DNA of 64,000 bases from contig NZ_AUHU01000004.1 of the NCBI RefSeq assembly GCF_000423345.1, forward strand, positions 124,001-188,000, in the 5' to 3' direction. Below the pieces are notes generated by a model, which saw only the letters and a list, made by a program, of their open reading frames with translations, did no database searches and was not told the origin of the DNA. Position 1 is the first letter of the stretch. Each line of letters begins with the position of its first letter. Below, piece after piece: positions 1 to 9,495 of this stretch. This stretch comes from Marinimicrobium agarilyticum DSM 16975. Its GTDB lineage: Bacteria > Pseudomonadota > Gammaproteobacteria > Pseudomonadales > Cellvibrionaceae. A program made the translations under genes and the position numbers.

Positions 1-1125
1 TGATTGGGGCGACGCAATGCGGAATTCTTGACTCCACTGGCTGTAGTCCTCCATGGACAGAATATTGAACAGCGGCACACCCACAAAGTCGCAATCGCAC
101 AGCTCTTCATAGTCATAGGCGGTATAGCCGGTTACCGACGTGAAGCTTAGCTCGCCCAGCTCGGTTTCCACTTCGAGCATGCCGTTCTGGGTGTTGTTGT
201 AGCTGAAATCGCCGTTGGACTGACGTTGGTAATCCTGAGTGGTGTCCAGCTGATAGATGTTCTGTCCGCCGCTGAGGGCACCGGTCACGCCGGCGAGCAC
301 GGCGGAGTAGGGCAGTGTCGGCCGGCCGGGCAGATCAATCTGCACAGGATTCACCACTTCCAGGTTGCGCCCCTCCTGGTCAAAGGAGCCGTCTTCGAGC
401 TTGAGCGTGACGTCCCACTGGCTGTTCGGTTGCCACAGGAGCGTCCCGCGAATCACCTGGTCCTCTTCCCGGGTTTCGTCGCGGTTGAGGGTGGTGTTGT
501 GAAAGTGGCCGTCGATACTGCGGTCCAGAACGGCCAGCCGACCGCTCAGTTCGTCGGTCAGAGGGCCGGAGACGACTGCCCGAAGGTCCTGCTCGCCGTG
601 TTCCGGCTCGTAGAGCCCGGAGACTTTTGCTTCGAATTCGTCGGTCGGTCGGGCGGTGGTGATGCTGATGGCCCCGGCGGTGCTGTTCTTGCCGAAAAGA
701 ATGCTCTGGGGGCCTCGCAGGACTTCAACGCGTTCGATATCAAGAAAAGGGGCGCGGCTGAGCTGTGCCCGGCCAAAGTGTACGCCGTCCACATACTGGG
801 CCGCTGACTGCTCAAAACCCTGGTTGACGCCGGAACTGATGCCGCGGATGGAAATGGTGGTGCCGATGCCGGTCTGGGTCATGTTGAGGCTGGGAATATA
901 GTCCGCCATGCGCTCAATGCCGGTAATGCCGGTGTCCTCAATTTTCTCCCCCGCCATGGCGTTGACGGAGATGGGCACGTCCATGAGGTTTTCTTCGCGC
1001 TTCTGCGACGTCACCACAATTTCCTCAAGCCGGATTTCTTCGACGTCCTGGGTTTGCGCCAGAGTTTGGGAGGAAGCGGCAACGGAGATAGCCAGTGCGA
1101 GCGCTGTCAGGTTGTGAGTTTTCAC
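1..1125 (-). CDS. TonB-dependent outer-membrane receptor, N-terminal part
   Basis: The reverse strand reads from a GTG at 1125 to the window edge, 375 codons without a stop. An AAAGGAG ribosome-binding site lies just upstream. A signal peptide ending near SQTLAQ is followed by a TonB-box-like stretch (EEIRLEEIVVTSQKRE) and a plug domain containing ISIRGI, VDGVHFGRA and VEVLRGPQSILFGKNSTAG, the last typical of TonB-dependent receptors. The C-terminal part of the barrel lies outside the window. The family moves ligands such as siderophores, vitamins or glycans across the outer membrane using TonB/ExbBD energy. The ligand cannot be named from this fragment. Confidence 0.93.
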   Translation of the reverse strand, partial: MKTHNLTALALAISVAASSQTLAQTQDVEEIRLEEIVVTSQKREENLMDVPISVNAMAGEKIEDTGITGIERMADYIPSLNMTQTGIGTTISIRGISSGVNQGFEQSAAQYVDGVHFGRAQLSRAPFLDIERVEVLRGPQSILFGKNSTAGAISITTARPTDEFEAKVSGLYEPEHGEQDLRAVVSGPLTDELSGRLAVLDRSIDGHFHNTTLNRDETREEDQVIRGTLLWQPNSQWDVTLKLEDGSFDQEGRNLEVVNPVQIDLPGRPTLPYSAVLAGVTGALSGGQNIYQLDTTQDYQRQSNGDFSYNNTQNGMLEVETELGELSFTSVTGYTAYDYEELCDCDFVGVPLFNILSMEDYSQWSQEFRIASPQS

Positions 1126-1285
1126 GAGAATGTCTCCTTTTTTATACGGTGCTGTATCCATGGGCGAATCACTCCCGCCGGAGCGCTCGCAGTGGGACGC
1201 TAATATCATAGACTAAAATACGCCTGTAAATGGTCACGCCCAAAAAAAGCATGGGGCGGGATGGCTTTATCCCGGTAATGTGAGC

Positions 1286-1314
1286 TTGCGCACATTTGTA
1301 TCTGCCGTTACTCT
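1286..1314 (+). promoter_or_regulatory. Probable sigma70 promoter of rnpB
   Basis: TTGCGC (1286-1291), a 17-bp spacer and TACTCT (1309-1314) place a start near 1321, where the mature RNase P RNA sequence begins. The match to consensus is moderate; the position is the best support. Confidence 0.5.
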
Positions 1315-1320
1315 TACGCT

Positions 1321-1673
1321 TCGGAGTCGGCCCGACAGTCGCTCCGGCGCTTGCGCCGGGGAGGAAAGTCCGGGCTCCATAGGGCAGAGCGCCAGGTAAC
1401 GCCTGGGGGGCGTGAGCCCACGGAAAGTGCAGCAGAAAGTAAACCGCCTAAGCGGCTCAGCCGCCGGTAAGGGTGAAATGGTGCGGTAAGAGCGCACCGC
1501 GCAGCTGGCAACAGTCTGCGGCGATGGTAAACCCCGCTCGGAGCAAGACCAAATAGGAACCCAATGGCGCGGCCCGCGCTGGGTTCGGGTAGGTCGCTCG
1601 AGGTGCGCGGCGACGCGCATCCCAGATGAATGACTGTCCTCGACAGAACCCGGCTTACAGGCCGACTCCGACT
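1321..1673 (+). ncRNA. rnpB: RNase P RNA, bacterial type A
   Basis: This is the catalytic RNA of RNase P, which removes 5' leaders from pre-tRNAs. The conserved blocks are visible: GAGGAAAGTCCGGGC near the 5' end, the AGGGTGAAATGGTGCGGTAAGAG region near 1470, and ACAGAACCCGGCTTA near the 3' end. The 5' strand CGGAGTCGGC pairs with the 3' strand GCCGACTCCG to close helix P1, which defines both ends. A short T-run follows at 1679-1684. Lying just before mraZ and the dcw cluster is a common arrangement in gammaproteobacteria. Confidence 0.96.
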
Positions 1674-1887
1674 TATCGCTTTTTAGAGCTCCAGCTTCTA
1701 TCCAATTCCCTTTTTAGCGCTAAAAAGTTCATGAACTTAATGTATTACATTAAGTTTGTGAGCCAATGTGCTGATGTGTAAGTGAACCCGATCTTCTGGT
1801 GCTTTTCCCTCTTCGCTGTTTCCTGTCTATCCCTACAGTTTTCTCGTCAGATCGCGTTTACTTCGCTGCATTTTCCTTCTCTATTGC
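1674..1887. other. AT-rich spacer between rnpB and the mra promoter
   Basis: No convincing reading frame or RNA was found. It begins with a T-run after rnpB that may help end that transcript and is clearly more AT-rich than its surroundings. The palindrome AAGTTCATGAACTT at about 1725-1738 has no assigned role. Confidence 0.5.
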
Positions 1888-1915
1888 TTGACTTTGCTTT
1901 GCCCGGATTTATAGT
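1888..1915 (+). promoter_or_regulatory. Main promoter of the dcw cluster (Pmra)
   Basis: TTGACT (1888-1893), a 16-bp spacer and TATAGT (1910-1915) form a near-consensus sigma70 promoter. The predicted start is near 1922, inside the MraZ repeat array, so MraZ binding would block transcription of its own operon as known for mraZ-led dcw clusters. Confidence 0.8.
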
Positions 1916-1924
1916 GTGCCATTA

Positions 1925-1990
1925 GTGGTAAAAAGTGGTTATTAGTGGTTTTTTGTGGAAAACCCAGGTATTTGGTGGGCAAGAGTGGCT
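1925..1990 (+). promoter_or_regulatory. MraZ operator: TGG boxes at exact 10-bp phase
   Basis: Boxes of the form GTGGN begin (at the T) at 1926, 1936, 1946 and 1956. Weaker or variant boxes continue in the same phase at 1966 (AGGTA), 1976 (TGGGC) and 1986 (TGGCT). MraZ is known to bind TGGGN repeats one helical turn apart upstream of its own gene. The array overlaps the predicted start of Pmra and ends about 45 bp before the mraZ start, as expected for an autorepression site. The first boxes read TGGT rather than the classical TGGG. Confidence 0.82.
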
Positions 1991-2035
1991 AAACCGCCCA
2001 ATGCCCAGCTCCAATACGCAACGGCAAGGTGAATC

Positions 2036-2476
2036 GTGCTTACAGGCAGTCACTCCATCAATATGGACGCGAAAGGTCGCATGGCGATCCCGACTCGCAT
2101 ACGCGAGTCGCTGGTCGCGTCCTGTGATGGCCGCCTGGTATTGACGGCTCACACCCAGGAGCGCTGCCTGTTGGTGTACCCGGAACCTGACTGGCAGGAA
2201 AAACTGCCCACGATTCAGGCCTTGCCCACATTGGACCCGGCGGCCCGGCGGATCCAACGCCTGTGGATCGGTTACGCGACCCCGGTGGAAATGGATGGCA
2301 ACGGCCGTATTCTGGTGCCGCCAACACTGCGCAGTTTTGCCAGTCTCGACAAGAAACTGATGTTGGTCGGCCTGGGCGACAAAATGGAACTTTGGAATGA
2401 AGACAGCTGGCACCAGCTCCTGGAAGAGCCGGTTCAGACCGAGATTTCACCCGAGTTGCAATCGCTGACATTCTAG
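2036..2476 (+). CDS. mraZ: Transcriptional regulator MraZ
   Basis: This DNA-binding repressor of the dcw operon has 146 residues, the usual length. Two AbrB/SpoVT-like halves are visible: [18 protein letters not shown] near residue 8 and [16 protein letters not shown] near residue 83, each with the DxxGR signature. The GTG start at 2036 is preceded by AAGGTG and aligns with the family N-terminus; no earlier start preserves that. It is the first gene of the cluster, downstream of its own phased operator at 1925-1990. Confidence 0.96.
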   Translation: MLTGSHSINMDAKGRMAIPTRIRESLVASCDGRLVLTAHTQERCLLVYPEPDWQEKLPTIQALPTLDPAARRIQRLWIGYATPVEMDGNGRILVPPTLRSFASLDKKLMLVGLGDKMELWNEDSWHQLLEEPVQTEISPELQSLTF

Positions 2477-2515
2477 CCGCCCGGTCACCCCGGGCCCGTA
2501 ATAACAAGGTAAGCC

Positions 2516-3445
2516 ATGAGCGATTCGCCCCACCAGACGGTCCTGCTGCACGAAGCGGTTGATGCCCTGATCCAGGACGTCGACGGCTTCTATGTGGATG
2601 GCACCTTTGGCCGAGGTGGGCACAGCGCCCAGGTGCTGGCTCGTCTGAGCGAGCGCGGGCGTCTGCTCGCGATCGACAAGGATATGGAAGCCGTGGCCGT
2701 GGCCAGTGAGCGGTTTGCAGACGACCAACGGTTCGAGATGGCCCAGGGGTCGTTCTCGGCTCTGCAAACTCTGGTTGCCGAGCGCGGGCTGACCGGCAAG
2801 GTCAGCGGGCTGTTGTTGGATTTGGGCGTGTCATCGCCCCAGTTGGATGAAGCAGAGCGTGGCTTCAGCTTCCTGCAGGACGGCCCGCTGGATATGCGAA
2901 TGGATCGAACCCGCGGGGAAAGCGCCGCCGATTGGGTGGCGCGCGCCTCGGAAGGTGAAATCGCCCGAGTCCTCAAAGAGTACGGCGAAGAGCGGTTTGG
3001 CAAACGTATGGCCCGGGCACTGGTCAACGCCCGGTCAGAGAAACCGATCACGCGCACCAGCGAGTTGGCGGAAATCGTGAAAGCCGCCAATCCCGCCTGG
3101 GAAAAGGGTAAGCATCCGGCGACCCGCGCCTTTCAGGGCATCCGCATTCACATCAACAATGAATTGGCGGACCTCGAAGCCATACTGGCGCAGTCCCTGT
3201 CGGTGCTGGCACCCGGAGGGCGTTTGGTGGTCATCAGTTTCCACTCGCTGGAAGACCGGCTGGTGAAACGGTTCATCCGTCGCCAGGAGAAGGGCCAGCC
3301 GCTGCCGGCCGGCCTGCCAGTCAGGGACGAACAGTTGGAGCGGACCATGCGCAGCCTGGGCAAAGCGGTTCGGGCGAGCGATGTGGAAGTGGGCGGTAAT
3401 GTTCGGTCCCGCAGCGCCATTATGCGCGTCGCGGAAAAATTGTAA
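2516..3445 (+). CDS. rsmH: 16S rRNA (cytosine1402-N4)-methyltransferase RsmH
   Basis: RsmH transfers a methyl group from S-adenosylmethionine to N4 of C1402 in the 16S rRNA decoding centre. The protein has 309 residues. It shows the N-terminal [13 protein letters not shown], the SAM-binding [23 protein letters not shown] and [13 protein letters not shown], and the C-terminal [11 protein letters not shown] typical of MraW/RsmH. It is second in the cluster as in most gammaproteobacteria, with AAGG before the ATG. Confidence 0.97.
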   Translation: MSDSPHQTVLLHEAVDALIQDVDGFYVDGTFGRGGHSAQVLARLSERGRLLAIDKDMEAVAVASERFADDQRFEMAQGSFSALQTLVAERGLTGKVSGLLLDLGVSSPQLDEAERGFSFLQDGPLDMRMDRTRGESAADWVARASEGEIARVLKEYGEERFGKRMARALVNARSEKPITRTSELAEIVKAANPAWEKGKHPATRAFQGIRIHINNELADLEAILAQSLSVLAPGGRLVVISFHSLEDRLVKRFIRRQEKGQPLPAGLPVRDEQLERTMRSLGKAVRASDVEVGGNVRSRSAIMRVAEKL

Positions 3446-3458
3446 GGAGCGAGCGTCA

Positions 3459-3770
3459 ATGAGTTCTCCCGCTAACAGCACCAGTGCACACAGCGACCGC
3501 CGGGGTTTGATCCTGGCGGTGGCGCTCGCCTGGGTGTTGGTGGTGGTCTCGGCGCTCGCCGTGGTTGCCTCCACGCATCAGACCCGGGAGCGGGTCAGCC
3601 GGTTGGAAACACTCCGCCGGGAGGCCTCGGAGCTTCAGGTGGTGTGGGGGCAGTACATGCTTGAGCAAAGTACCTGGGCCGCCTACGGCCGGGTGGAACG
3701 GTTGGCGCGTGAAGAGTTGAACATGCACTTGCCGGAGGATGACGACATAGTGATGGTGGTTCATGAGTAA
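3459..3770 (+). CDS. ftsL: Cell division protein FtsL
   Basis: FtsL is a small bitopic divisome protein that acts with FtsB and FtsQ to activate FtsWI. The 103-residue product has a short cytoplasmic N-terminus, one membrane segment (LILAVALAWVLVVVSALAVV, about residues 14-33) and a periplasmic coiled coil with heptad leucines (RVSRLETLRREASEL). The ATG at 3459 follows AAGGAG with good spacing; the frame is open upstream but lacks a better start. Its end overlaps ftsI by 8 nt, which suggests translational coupling. Confidence 0.92.
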   Translation: MSSPANSTSAHSDRRGLILAVALAWVLVVVSALAVVASTHQTRERVSRLETLRREASELQVVWGQYMLEQSTWAAYGRVERLAREELNMHLPEDDDIVMVVHE

Positions 3771-5499
3771 GGGGCAGACCCTGACAATCGCCCGCTGGCG
3801 CGTCTGGCTGGTGGCCTTGGCGGTACTCGTGCTCGGATGCGCGCTGCTCGCTCGCCTGGCGTCTCTGCAGGTGGTGCCGGACATGGCCCAGGGCTATCAA
3901 TTCCTGCAGGGGCAGGGCCAGGCCCGCACCCTGCGCACCGAACCCATCAGCGCCTACCGGGGTGTCATTACTGACCGCAATGGCGAGCCTCTGGCGGTCA
4001 GTACCCCCGTGGAAACGCTCTGGGCGGATCCCTCCATTTTGTTGCGCGTGCCTGAGCGCTGGAATGAACTGGCTCGCGGTTTGGGTATATCCGAATCGGA
4101 GCTGGAGGCGCGGCTATCGCGGTACAGCGGCAAGGAGTTCATGTACCTGGAGCGGCACTTGCCCCCTCAGGCGGCGGAAGAAGTGTTGAAGCTGGATGTC
4201 CCCGGGGTTTACAGCCAGCGGGAATTCCGCCGCTATTACCCCGCGGGCGAGGTGACCGCTCATCTTGTGGGCTTCACCGACATTGACGACCGGGGTCAGG
4301 AAGGTATGGAGCTGGCCTATGATGCCTGGCTATCCGGTGAAAGTGGTGCCAAAGAGGTGCTAAAAGATTTACGTGGGCGCACGGTCAAAGAACTGCAGTT
4401 GACCAAATCCGCCCGTCCGGGTCGCAACCTGACGCTCAGTATCGATCTGCGTCTGCAGTACCTGGCCCATCGGGAGCTCAAAGCCGCCGTCCAGCGCTAT
4501 GGGGCAAAGGGCGGCTCGATGGTCATTATGGATGTGCGCACCGGCGAAGTCTTGGCCATGACCAATCAGCCCGCGTATAACCCGAACGACCGTTCGCGCA
4601 TGGAGCCTGGTGCCATGCGCAACCGAGCCCTTACCGATTTGTTCGAACCCGGCTCGCCCATGAAGCCTCTCACGGTGATGGCGGCGCTGGAAACCGGTCG
4701 TTTCTCGGCGCAAACGCGTTTTGACACCAGTCCCGGTTACATCCAGGTTGGCACCAAGACCCTGTTGGACCCGGTGAACTACGGGGTGTTGGATGTGACC
4801 GGTATCATCACCAAATCCAGCCAGGTGGGGATGACCAAGCTGGCGCTGCAGATGGACCCCCAAACAGTACGAGATATGTATTACCACCTTGGCCTCGGTC
4901 AGAGCGTCGGAACCGGTTTTCCCGGTGAAGCGGTCGGCAGCCTGCCCAATCACCGGAGATGGAGCCCGATTCAGAGAGCGACTTATGCGTTTGGTTACGG
5001 ACTGAATCTTACCGCCACGCAGTTGGTGAACGCCTACAGCGTGATTGCCAGTGGCGGCATCAAGCGCACCCCCTCTCTGCTTCGAGTGGACGAGGTGCCC
5101 GCTGGTGAGCGCGTGGTGGCCGAACCGCTGGCACGTAAGATGGTGGATATTCTCTCGCACGTGGTGACTCAGGAAGGGACCGGTACCCTGGCCCAGATCC
5201 CTGCCTATCCGGTCGCCGGAAAAACCGGCACGGTCCACAAGGTTGGTGTCGGCGGTTACGTGGATAACCGCTATATGTCTTCATTTGTGGGAATGGCGCC
5301 TACGAATAACCCCCGTCTGGTGGCGGCGGTCATTATCGACGAGCCTTCGGACCAGCGTTACTTCGGCGGGCAGGTGGCCGCACCAGTGTTCTCCAAAGTC
5401 ATTGAAGGGGCGTTGCGCCTGCTTCAGGTACCGCCTACCGCTACAACCAATGGTGTATTGGTCAAAGGTGAGCCCAAGAAAGAGGAGCCCTGGTCATGA
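3763..5499 (+). CDS. ftsI: Peptidoglycan D,D-transpeptidase FtsI (PBP3)
   Basis: This division-specific class B penicillin-binding protein cross-links septal peptidoglycan. The 578 residues comprise an N-terminal membrane anchor (about 12-35), a dimerisation domain from about 60 and the transpeptidase from about 225. The catalytic SxxK is S298-P-M-K301 and the KTG box is 487-489. The middle SxN motif reads S352-S353-Q354 (codon CAG at 4822-4824), so the usual asparagine is glutamine; the rest of that block (TKSSxVGMTKLAL) is conserved. The frame is intact. The start overlaps ftsL by 8 nt and the end overlaps murE by 4 nt. Confidence 0.97.
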   Translation: MSKGQTLTIARWRVWLVALAVLVLGCALLARLASLQVVPDMAQGYQFLQGQGQARTLRTEPISAYRGVITDRNGEPLAVSTPVETLWADPSILLRVPERWNELARGLGISESELEARLSRYSGKEFMYLERHLPPQAAEEVLKLDVPGVYSQREFRRYYPAGEVTAHLVGFTDIDDRGQEGMELAYDAWLSGESGAKEVLKDLRGRTVKELQLTKSARPGRNLTLSIDLRLQYLAHRELKAAVQRYGAKGGSMVIMDVRTGEVLAMTNQPAYNPNDRSRMEPGAMRNRALTDLFEPGSPMKPLTVMAALETGRFSAQTRFDTSPGYIQVGTKTLLDPVNYGVLDVTGIITKSSQVGMTKLALQMDPQTVRDMYYHLGLGQSVGTGFPGEAVGSLPNHRRWSPIQRATYAFGYGLNLTATQLVNAYSVIASGGIKRTPSLLRVDEVPAGERVVAEPLARKMVDILSHVVTQEGTGTLAQIPAYPVAGKTGTVHKVGVGGYVDNRYMSSFVGMAPTNNPRLVAAVIIDEPSDQRYFGGQVAAPVFSKVIEGALRLLQVPPTATTNGVLVKGEPKKEEPWS

Positions 5500-7037
5500 C
5501 TCTGACGGCCTCTCTCAATCTTGCCGACCTGCTGCCGGAAGAGTCTCTGGATCGCCAGCGTCAGCCGGAGATCACCGGCCTGACGCTGGACAGCCGACAA
5601 GTGGGGCAGGGCTCGGCCTTCGTGGCCCTGAAGGGCGCTCAAAACGACGGGCGTGACTTTATCGGACAGGCCGTTGATCAGGGTGCCGTGGCGATTCTTG
5701 TGGATGCCGAAGCGCCGGCCACCTCGGTGACGGTCCCCGTGGTTGCGGTGCACGGACTGGCGCACAAACTCAGCGAACTCGGGGATCGGTTTTACCACCG
5801 CCCCAGTACTGAACTGACAGTCTTTGGCATCACGGGCACCAATGGCAAAACCACCTGCGCGCTGCTGATGGCCCAGTTGCTCGCCCGGCTGCAGGGGTGC
5901 TCCGGGGTCCTGGGCACACTCGGCTACGGCTGCCTGAATGACACGGTGGATGTGAAGACACAACTGGCGGCCCTGACTCACACGGGATTGACCACACCCG
6001 ACGCCTTGAGTGTGCAGCGGGTCATTCGGGAGTTGAAAGACGCGGGTGCCGAAGCGCTGGCCATGGAAGTCTCCTCCCACAGCCTGGTTCAGGGGCGGGT
6101 GGCCGCCGTCACCATGCGCGCGGCGTTGTTTACCAACCTTACCCATGACCACCTGGACTATCACGGTGACCTGACCCAGTACGGAGCGGCCAAGGCCCGA
6201 TTGTTGCTCCAGCCGGGGCTGTCGGTAGCGGTGCTCAATCGCGATGATCCCTGGGCCTTCGGTCTGCTCGGACAATGCCCTCCGGGAGTTCGCGCCATCA
6301 CTTACTCGCTGGACGACGCTCAGGCGGATGTTTATGTGACCGATCGAGTAGATCAGCGCGCGGGCATGAGCGCGCTGATCGTCACGCCCTGGGGTCGGGG
6401 CGAACTGCATACCCCGTTGCTGGGGGATTTCAATTTGAGCAATTTGTTGGGGGTAGTGTCTCTGTTATGTGCCTCGGGGCAATCGCTCGAGTCGGTATTG
6501 GCCGCAGTGCCCGACTTGATTCCTGCGCCGGGTCGCATGGAGCCGGTCGTGATCGATCCGGCTCTTCAGGACCTGCAAGTGGTGGTGGATTATGCCCACA
6601 CGCCGGATGCCCTTGAGAACACCCTCAAGGCACTCTGCCATCACAACACCGGACGCCTTTGGTGCGTGTTCGGTTGCGGTGGCGATCGCGACCGTGGCAA
6701 GCGCCCCCTGATGGGCCGCCTTGCTGAGCGCTATAGCGACTACGTGGTAGTGACCAATGACAACCCGCGCTCGGAAGACCCCGCGCAGATTGCTGCCGAC
6801 ATTTTGAAAGGCATGGACAACGACCGCCAGTGCCTGGTGATCGCCGATCGGGCACAGGCCATTGACCTGGCCATTCAACAGGCACGCGCCGGCGACACGG
6901 TTCTGGTTGCCGGCAAGGGCCACGAGGATTATCAGTTGTTCGCGAACCAGACCATTGATTTCAGCGACCGGGACCAGGTCAGACATTCCCTGGCCCGGCG
7001 TTTGGCCAAGCAGCAGGACGGGGAGGGCAGCGCATGA
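5496..7037 (+). CDS. murE: UDP-MurNAc-tripeptide synthetase MurE
   Basis: MurE adds the third amino acid of the stem peptide in the cytoplasm. It has 513 residues with the Mur-ligase P-loop GITGTNGKTTCALL (about 109-122). The motif TNDNPRSEDP (about 420) contains the DNPR signature of ligases using meso-diaminopimelate, so the substrate is predicted to be meso-DAP. It overlaps ftsI and murF by 4 nt each. Confidence 0.97.
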   Translation: MTLTASLNLADLLPEESLDRQRQPEITGLTLDSRQVGQGSAFVALKGAQNDGRDFIGQAVDQGAVAILVDAEAPATSVTVPVVAVHGLAHKLSELGDRFYHRPSTELTVFGITGTNGKTTCALLMAQLLARLQGCSGVLGTLGYGCLNDTVDVKTQLAALTHTGLTTPDALSVQRVIRELKDAGAEALAMEVSSHSLVQGRVAAVTMRAALFTNLTHDHLDYHGDLTQYGAAKARLLLQPGLSVAVLNRDDPWAFGLLGQCPPGVRAITYSLDDAQADVYVTDRVDQRAGMSALIVTPWGRGELHTPLLGDFNLSNLLGVVSLLCASGQSLESVLAAVPDLIPAPGRMEPVVIDPALQDLQVVVDYAHTPDALENTLKALCHHNTGRLWCVFGCGGDRDRGKRPLMGRLAERYSDYVVVTNDNPRSEDPAQIAADILKGMDNDRQCLVIADRAQAIDLAIQQARAGDTVLVAGKGHEDYQLFANQTIDFSDRDQVRHSLARRLAKQQDGEGSA

Positions 7038-8398
7038 TCGGTTCTATGACCCTGTCAGAATTGGCGCGTCGCTTCGGCGGTGAGCTTGTGCACGGCGATG
7101 CCGAGTTTTCCCGGCTGAGTACCGATACCCGCACACTGCAAAAGGGCGATCTCTTTCTGGCGCTGCGAGGCGAACGCTTCGACGGTCATGACTTTCTGGA
7201 AACGGCGGCTCACCGTGAGGTGGCCGGTCTGGTCGTGGAAACCGCTCCAGACCCGTTGACCCTGCCCCAGTGGCGTGTGCCGGATACGCTCACCGCACTC
7301 GGTCAGATTGCTGCGGCCAACCGTGATCGTTTCACCGGCCCCCTGGTGGCAATCACCGGTAGCAGTGGCAAGACCACGGTCAAGACCATGCTCGCCGGCA
7401 TTCTGGTGCGAGCCGGTGGCGTGCTCGCGACCCGGGGCAACCTGAACAATCACATCGGCGTGCCCCTGACCCTGCTGGAGCTGGAAGCACGGCACGAGTA
7501 TGCCGTGATTGAAATGGGCGCGAGTGGCCCCGGAGAAATCGCCTCCTACTGCCGTTGGGCTCGCCCGGATGTGGCTCTGGTCAACAACGTGATGCCGGCG
7601 CATATCGAGGGGTTCGGCTCGGTGGAGGGCGTTGCCCGGGCCAAAGGGGAAATCTACCAGGCGCTCGGTAAAAACGGCATCGCGGTGATCAACCGCGATG
7701 ACGCCTTTTCCAATCAGTGGCTGGACGGCTTAGACGGGCAGCGGGTCATTGACTTTTCACTGCATCAAACGCACGTCCAGTGCCACGCCCGCGATATCGA
7801 GCATCGGCCCGAGGGGGTCAATTTCATCTTGGTGGTCGGCGCGGATACCGCTCGTGTCGCCCTTTCCGCGCCGGGCGAGCACAGCGTTCGCAACGCTCTG
7901 GCGGCGGCGGCCTGTGCCTTTGCGCTGGGGCTGTCGGCTCAGGCCATTGCCCGGGGATTGGAGAGTTTTGAACCCGTGGCGGGGCGTATGTCGGCTCGTC
8001 GCGGCTGGGCCGGCGCGCTGATTATCGACGACAGCTACAACGCCAACCCAGGTTCGGTCAAAGCCGCCATCGAAGTGCTGGCTGCCCACGAAGGCCGGCG
8101 CATTCTGGTCTTGGGCGACATGGGTGAGCTGGGAGAACACAGCGCCGAGCTCCACCGGGAACTGGGCGAGCGAGCTCGCAACCGCGGTTTGGACCGGGTG
8201 GTGACTCTGGGCCCGTTGAGTGCCAATACCGCCGCCGCCTTTGGCGAGGGTGGTTCCAATTACCAGACCCACGAAGCAGTGATCGAAGCGCTCAAGGGCG
8301 AATTGGATGGGGATGCCCGAGTGTTAATTAAAGGTTCTCGCAGCGCCGGCATGGACCGGGTTGTGCGCGGCTTGAGCGAAACCGGAGACCAAGACTGA
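7034..8398 (+). CDS. murF: UDP-MurNAc-tripeptide--D-Ala-D-Ala ligase MurF
   Basis: MurF attaches the D-Ala-D-Ala dipeptide, completing the cytoplasmic UDP-MurNAc-pentapeptide. The product has 454 residues with P-loop [14 protein letters not shown] (about 111-124), the central-domain segment VINRDDAFS, and [15 protein letters not shown] in the C-terminal half, a MurF hallmark. It overlaps murE by 4 nt and mraY by 1 nt. Confidence 0.97.
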   Translation: MIGSMTLSELARRFGGELVHGDAEFSRLSTDTRTLQKGDLFLALRGERFDGHDFLETAAHREVAGLVVETAPDPLTLPQWRVPDTLTALGQIAAANRDRFTGPLVAITGSSGKTTVKTMLAGILVRAGGVLATRGNLNNHIGVPLTLLELEARHEYAVIEMGASGPGEIASYCRWARPDVALVNNVMPAHIEGFGSVEGVARAKGEIYQALGKNGIAVINRDDAFSNQWLDGLDGQRVIDFSLHQTHVQCHARDIEHRPEGVNFILVVGADTARVALSAPGEHSVRNALAAAACAFALGLSAQAIARGLESFEPVAGRMSARRGWAGALIIDDSYNANPGSVKAAIEVLAAHEGRRILVLGDMGELGEHSAELHRELGERARNRGLDRVVTLGPLSANTAAAFGEGGSNYQTHEAVIEALKGELDGDARVLIKGSRSAGMDRVVRGLSETGDQD

Positions 8399-9480
8399 TG
8401 CTACTGTGGCTCGCCGAATACCTAGAACAATACCTGAGCGGCATGTCCGTCTTTCAGTACCTCACGCTGCGCGCGATTCTGGGAGTGCTCACCGCGTTGG
8501 TGCTCTCGCTGCTGCTCGGCCCCTGGATGATCCGCCGGCTGAACTACCTGCAGATCGGCCAGGCCGTGCGGGACGACGGCCCGCAAAGCCATTTGAGCAA
8601 ATCGGGCACGCCCACCATGGGTGGCACCCTGATTTTGGCCGCGATTTTTATCAGCACCTTATTGTGGACGGACCTGAGCAATCGTTACGTCTGGGTGGTG
8701 TTAGTGGTCACCGGCATTTTCGGTGCTGTGGGTTGGGTCGATGACTATCGCAAAGTCGTGCAATCCAACTCTCGTGGTTTGCCTGCGCGCTGGAAATATT
8801 TTTGGCAATCCGTGGCCGGACTGGGGGCAGCGGTTTTTCTGTACTACAGCGCCGTGACCCCAGCGGAAACCCAACTGTTTGTGCCCTTTTTCAAAAACGT
8901 CGCTCTGGATCTGGGCCTGTTTTATCTGGTGATCACCTATTTTGTGATTGTGGGCTCAAGCAACGCGGTCAATCTGACCGACGGCCTCGACGGTCTGGCG
9001 ATCATGCCATCGGTCATGGTCGGTGCCGCGCTGGGCGTGATCGCCTACCTGTCGGGCCATGTGGAGTTCGCCAGCTACCTGCATATCGCCCATATACCCG
9101 GTGCCGGGGAACTGGTGATTTTCTGCGGTGCGCTCGCCGGTGCCGGTCTCGGGTTTCTGTGGTTTAACACCTACCCGGCCCAGGTATTTATGGGAGATGT
9201 GGGCGCGTTGGCTCTGGGTGCGGCACTCGGCGTGATTGCCGTTATCGTCCGTCATGAGATTGTGTTGTTCATCATGGGTGGCATCTTTGTGATGGAAACC
9301 GTCTCGGTGATTCTGCAGGTGGCGTCGTTCAAGTTGACCGGGCGCCGGATCTTCCGGATGGCACCACTGCATCATCACTATGAATTGAAAGGCTGGCCGG
9401 AACCTCGGGTCATCGTCCGGTTCTGGATCATTACCGTCATGCTCGTTTCCTTCGGGCTGGCGACATTGAAATTGCGTTAA
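8398..9480 (+). CDS. mraY: Phospho-MurNAc-pentapeptide transferase MraY
   Basis: MraY transfers phospho-MurNAc-pentapeptide to undecaprenyl phosphate, making lipid I at the inner membrane. The 360 residues are predicted to form about ten membrane segments. Diagnostic blocks are GTPTMGG (about 72), [10 protein letters not shown] with the Asp pair, [14 protein letters not shown] (about 188), [11 protein letters not shown] and the C-terminal [15 protein letters not shown]. Its ATG shares one base with the murF stop. Confidence 0.97.
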   Translation: MLLWLAEYLEQYLSGMSVFQYLTLRAILGVLTALVLSLLLGPWMIRRLNYLQIGQAVRDDGPQSHLSKSGTPTMGGTLILAAIFISTLLWTDLSNRYVWVVLVVTGIFGAVGWVDDYRKVVQSNSRGLPARWKYFWQSVAGLGAAVFLYYSAVTPAETQLFVPFFKNVALDLGLFYLVITYFVIVGSSNAVNLTDGLDGLAIMPSVMVGAALGVIAYLSGHVEFASYLHIAHIPGAGELVIFCGALAGAGLGFLWFNTYPAQVFMGDVGALALGAALGVIAVIVRHEIVLFIMGGIFVMETVSVILQVASFKLTGRRIFRMAPLHHHYELKGWPEPRVIVRFWIITVMLVSFGLATLKLR

Positions 9481-9495
9481 GGAGTATTCGACATC

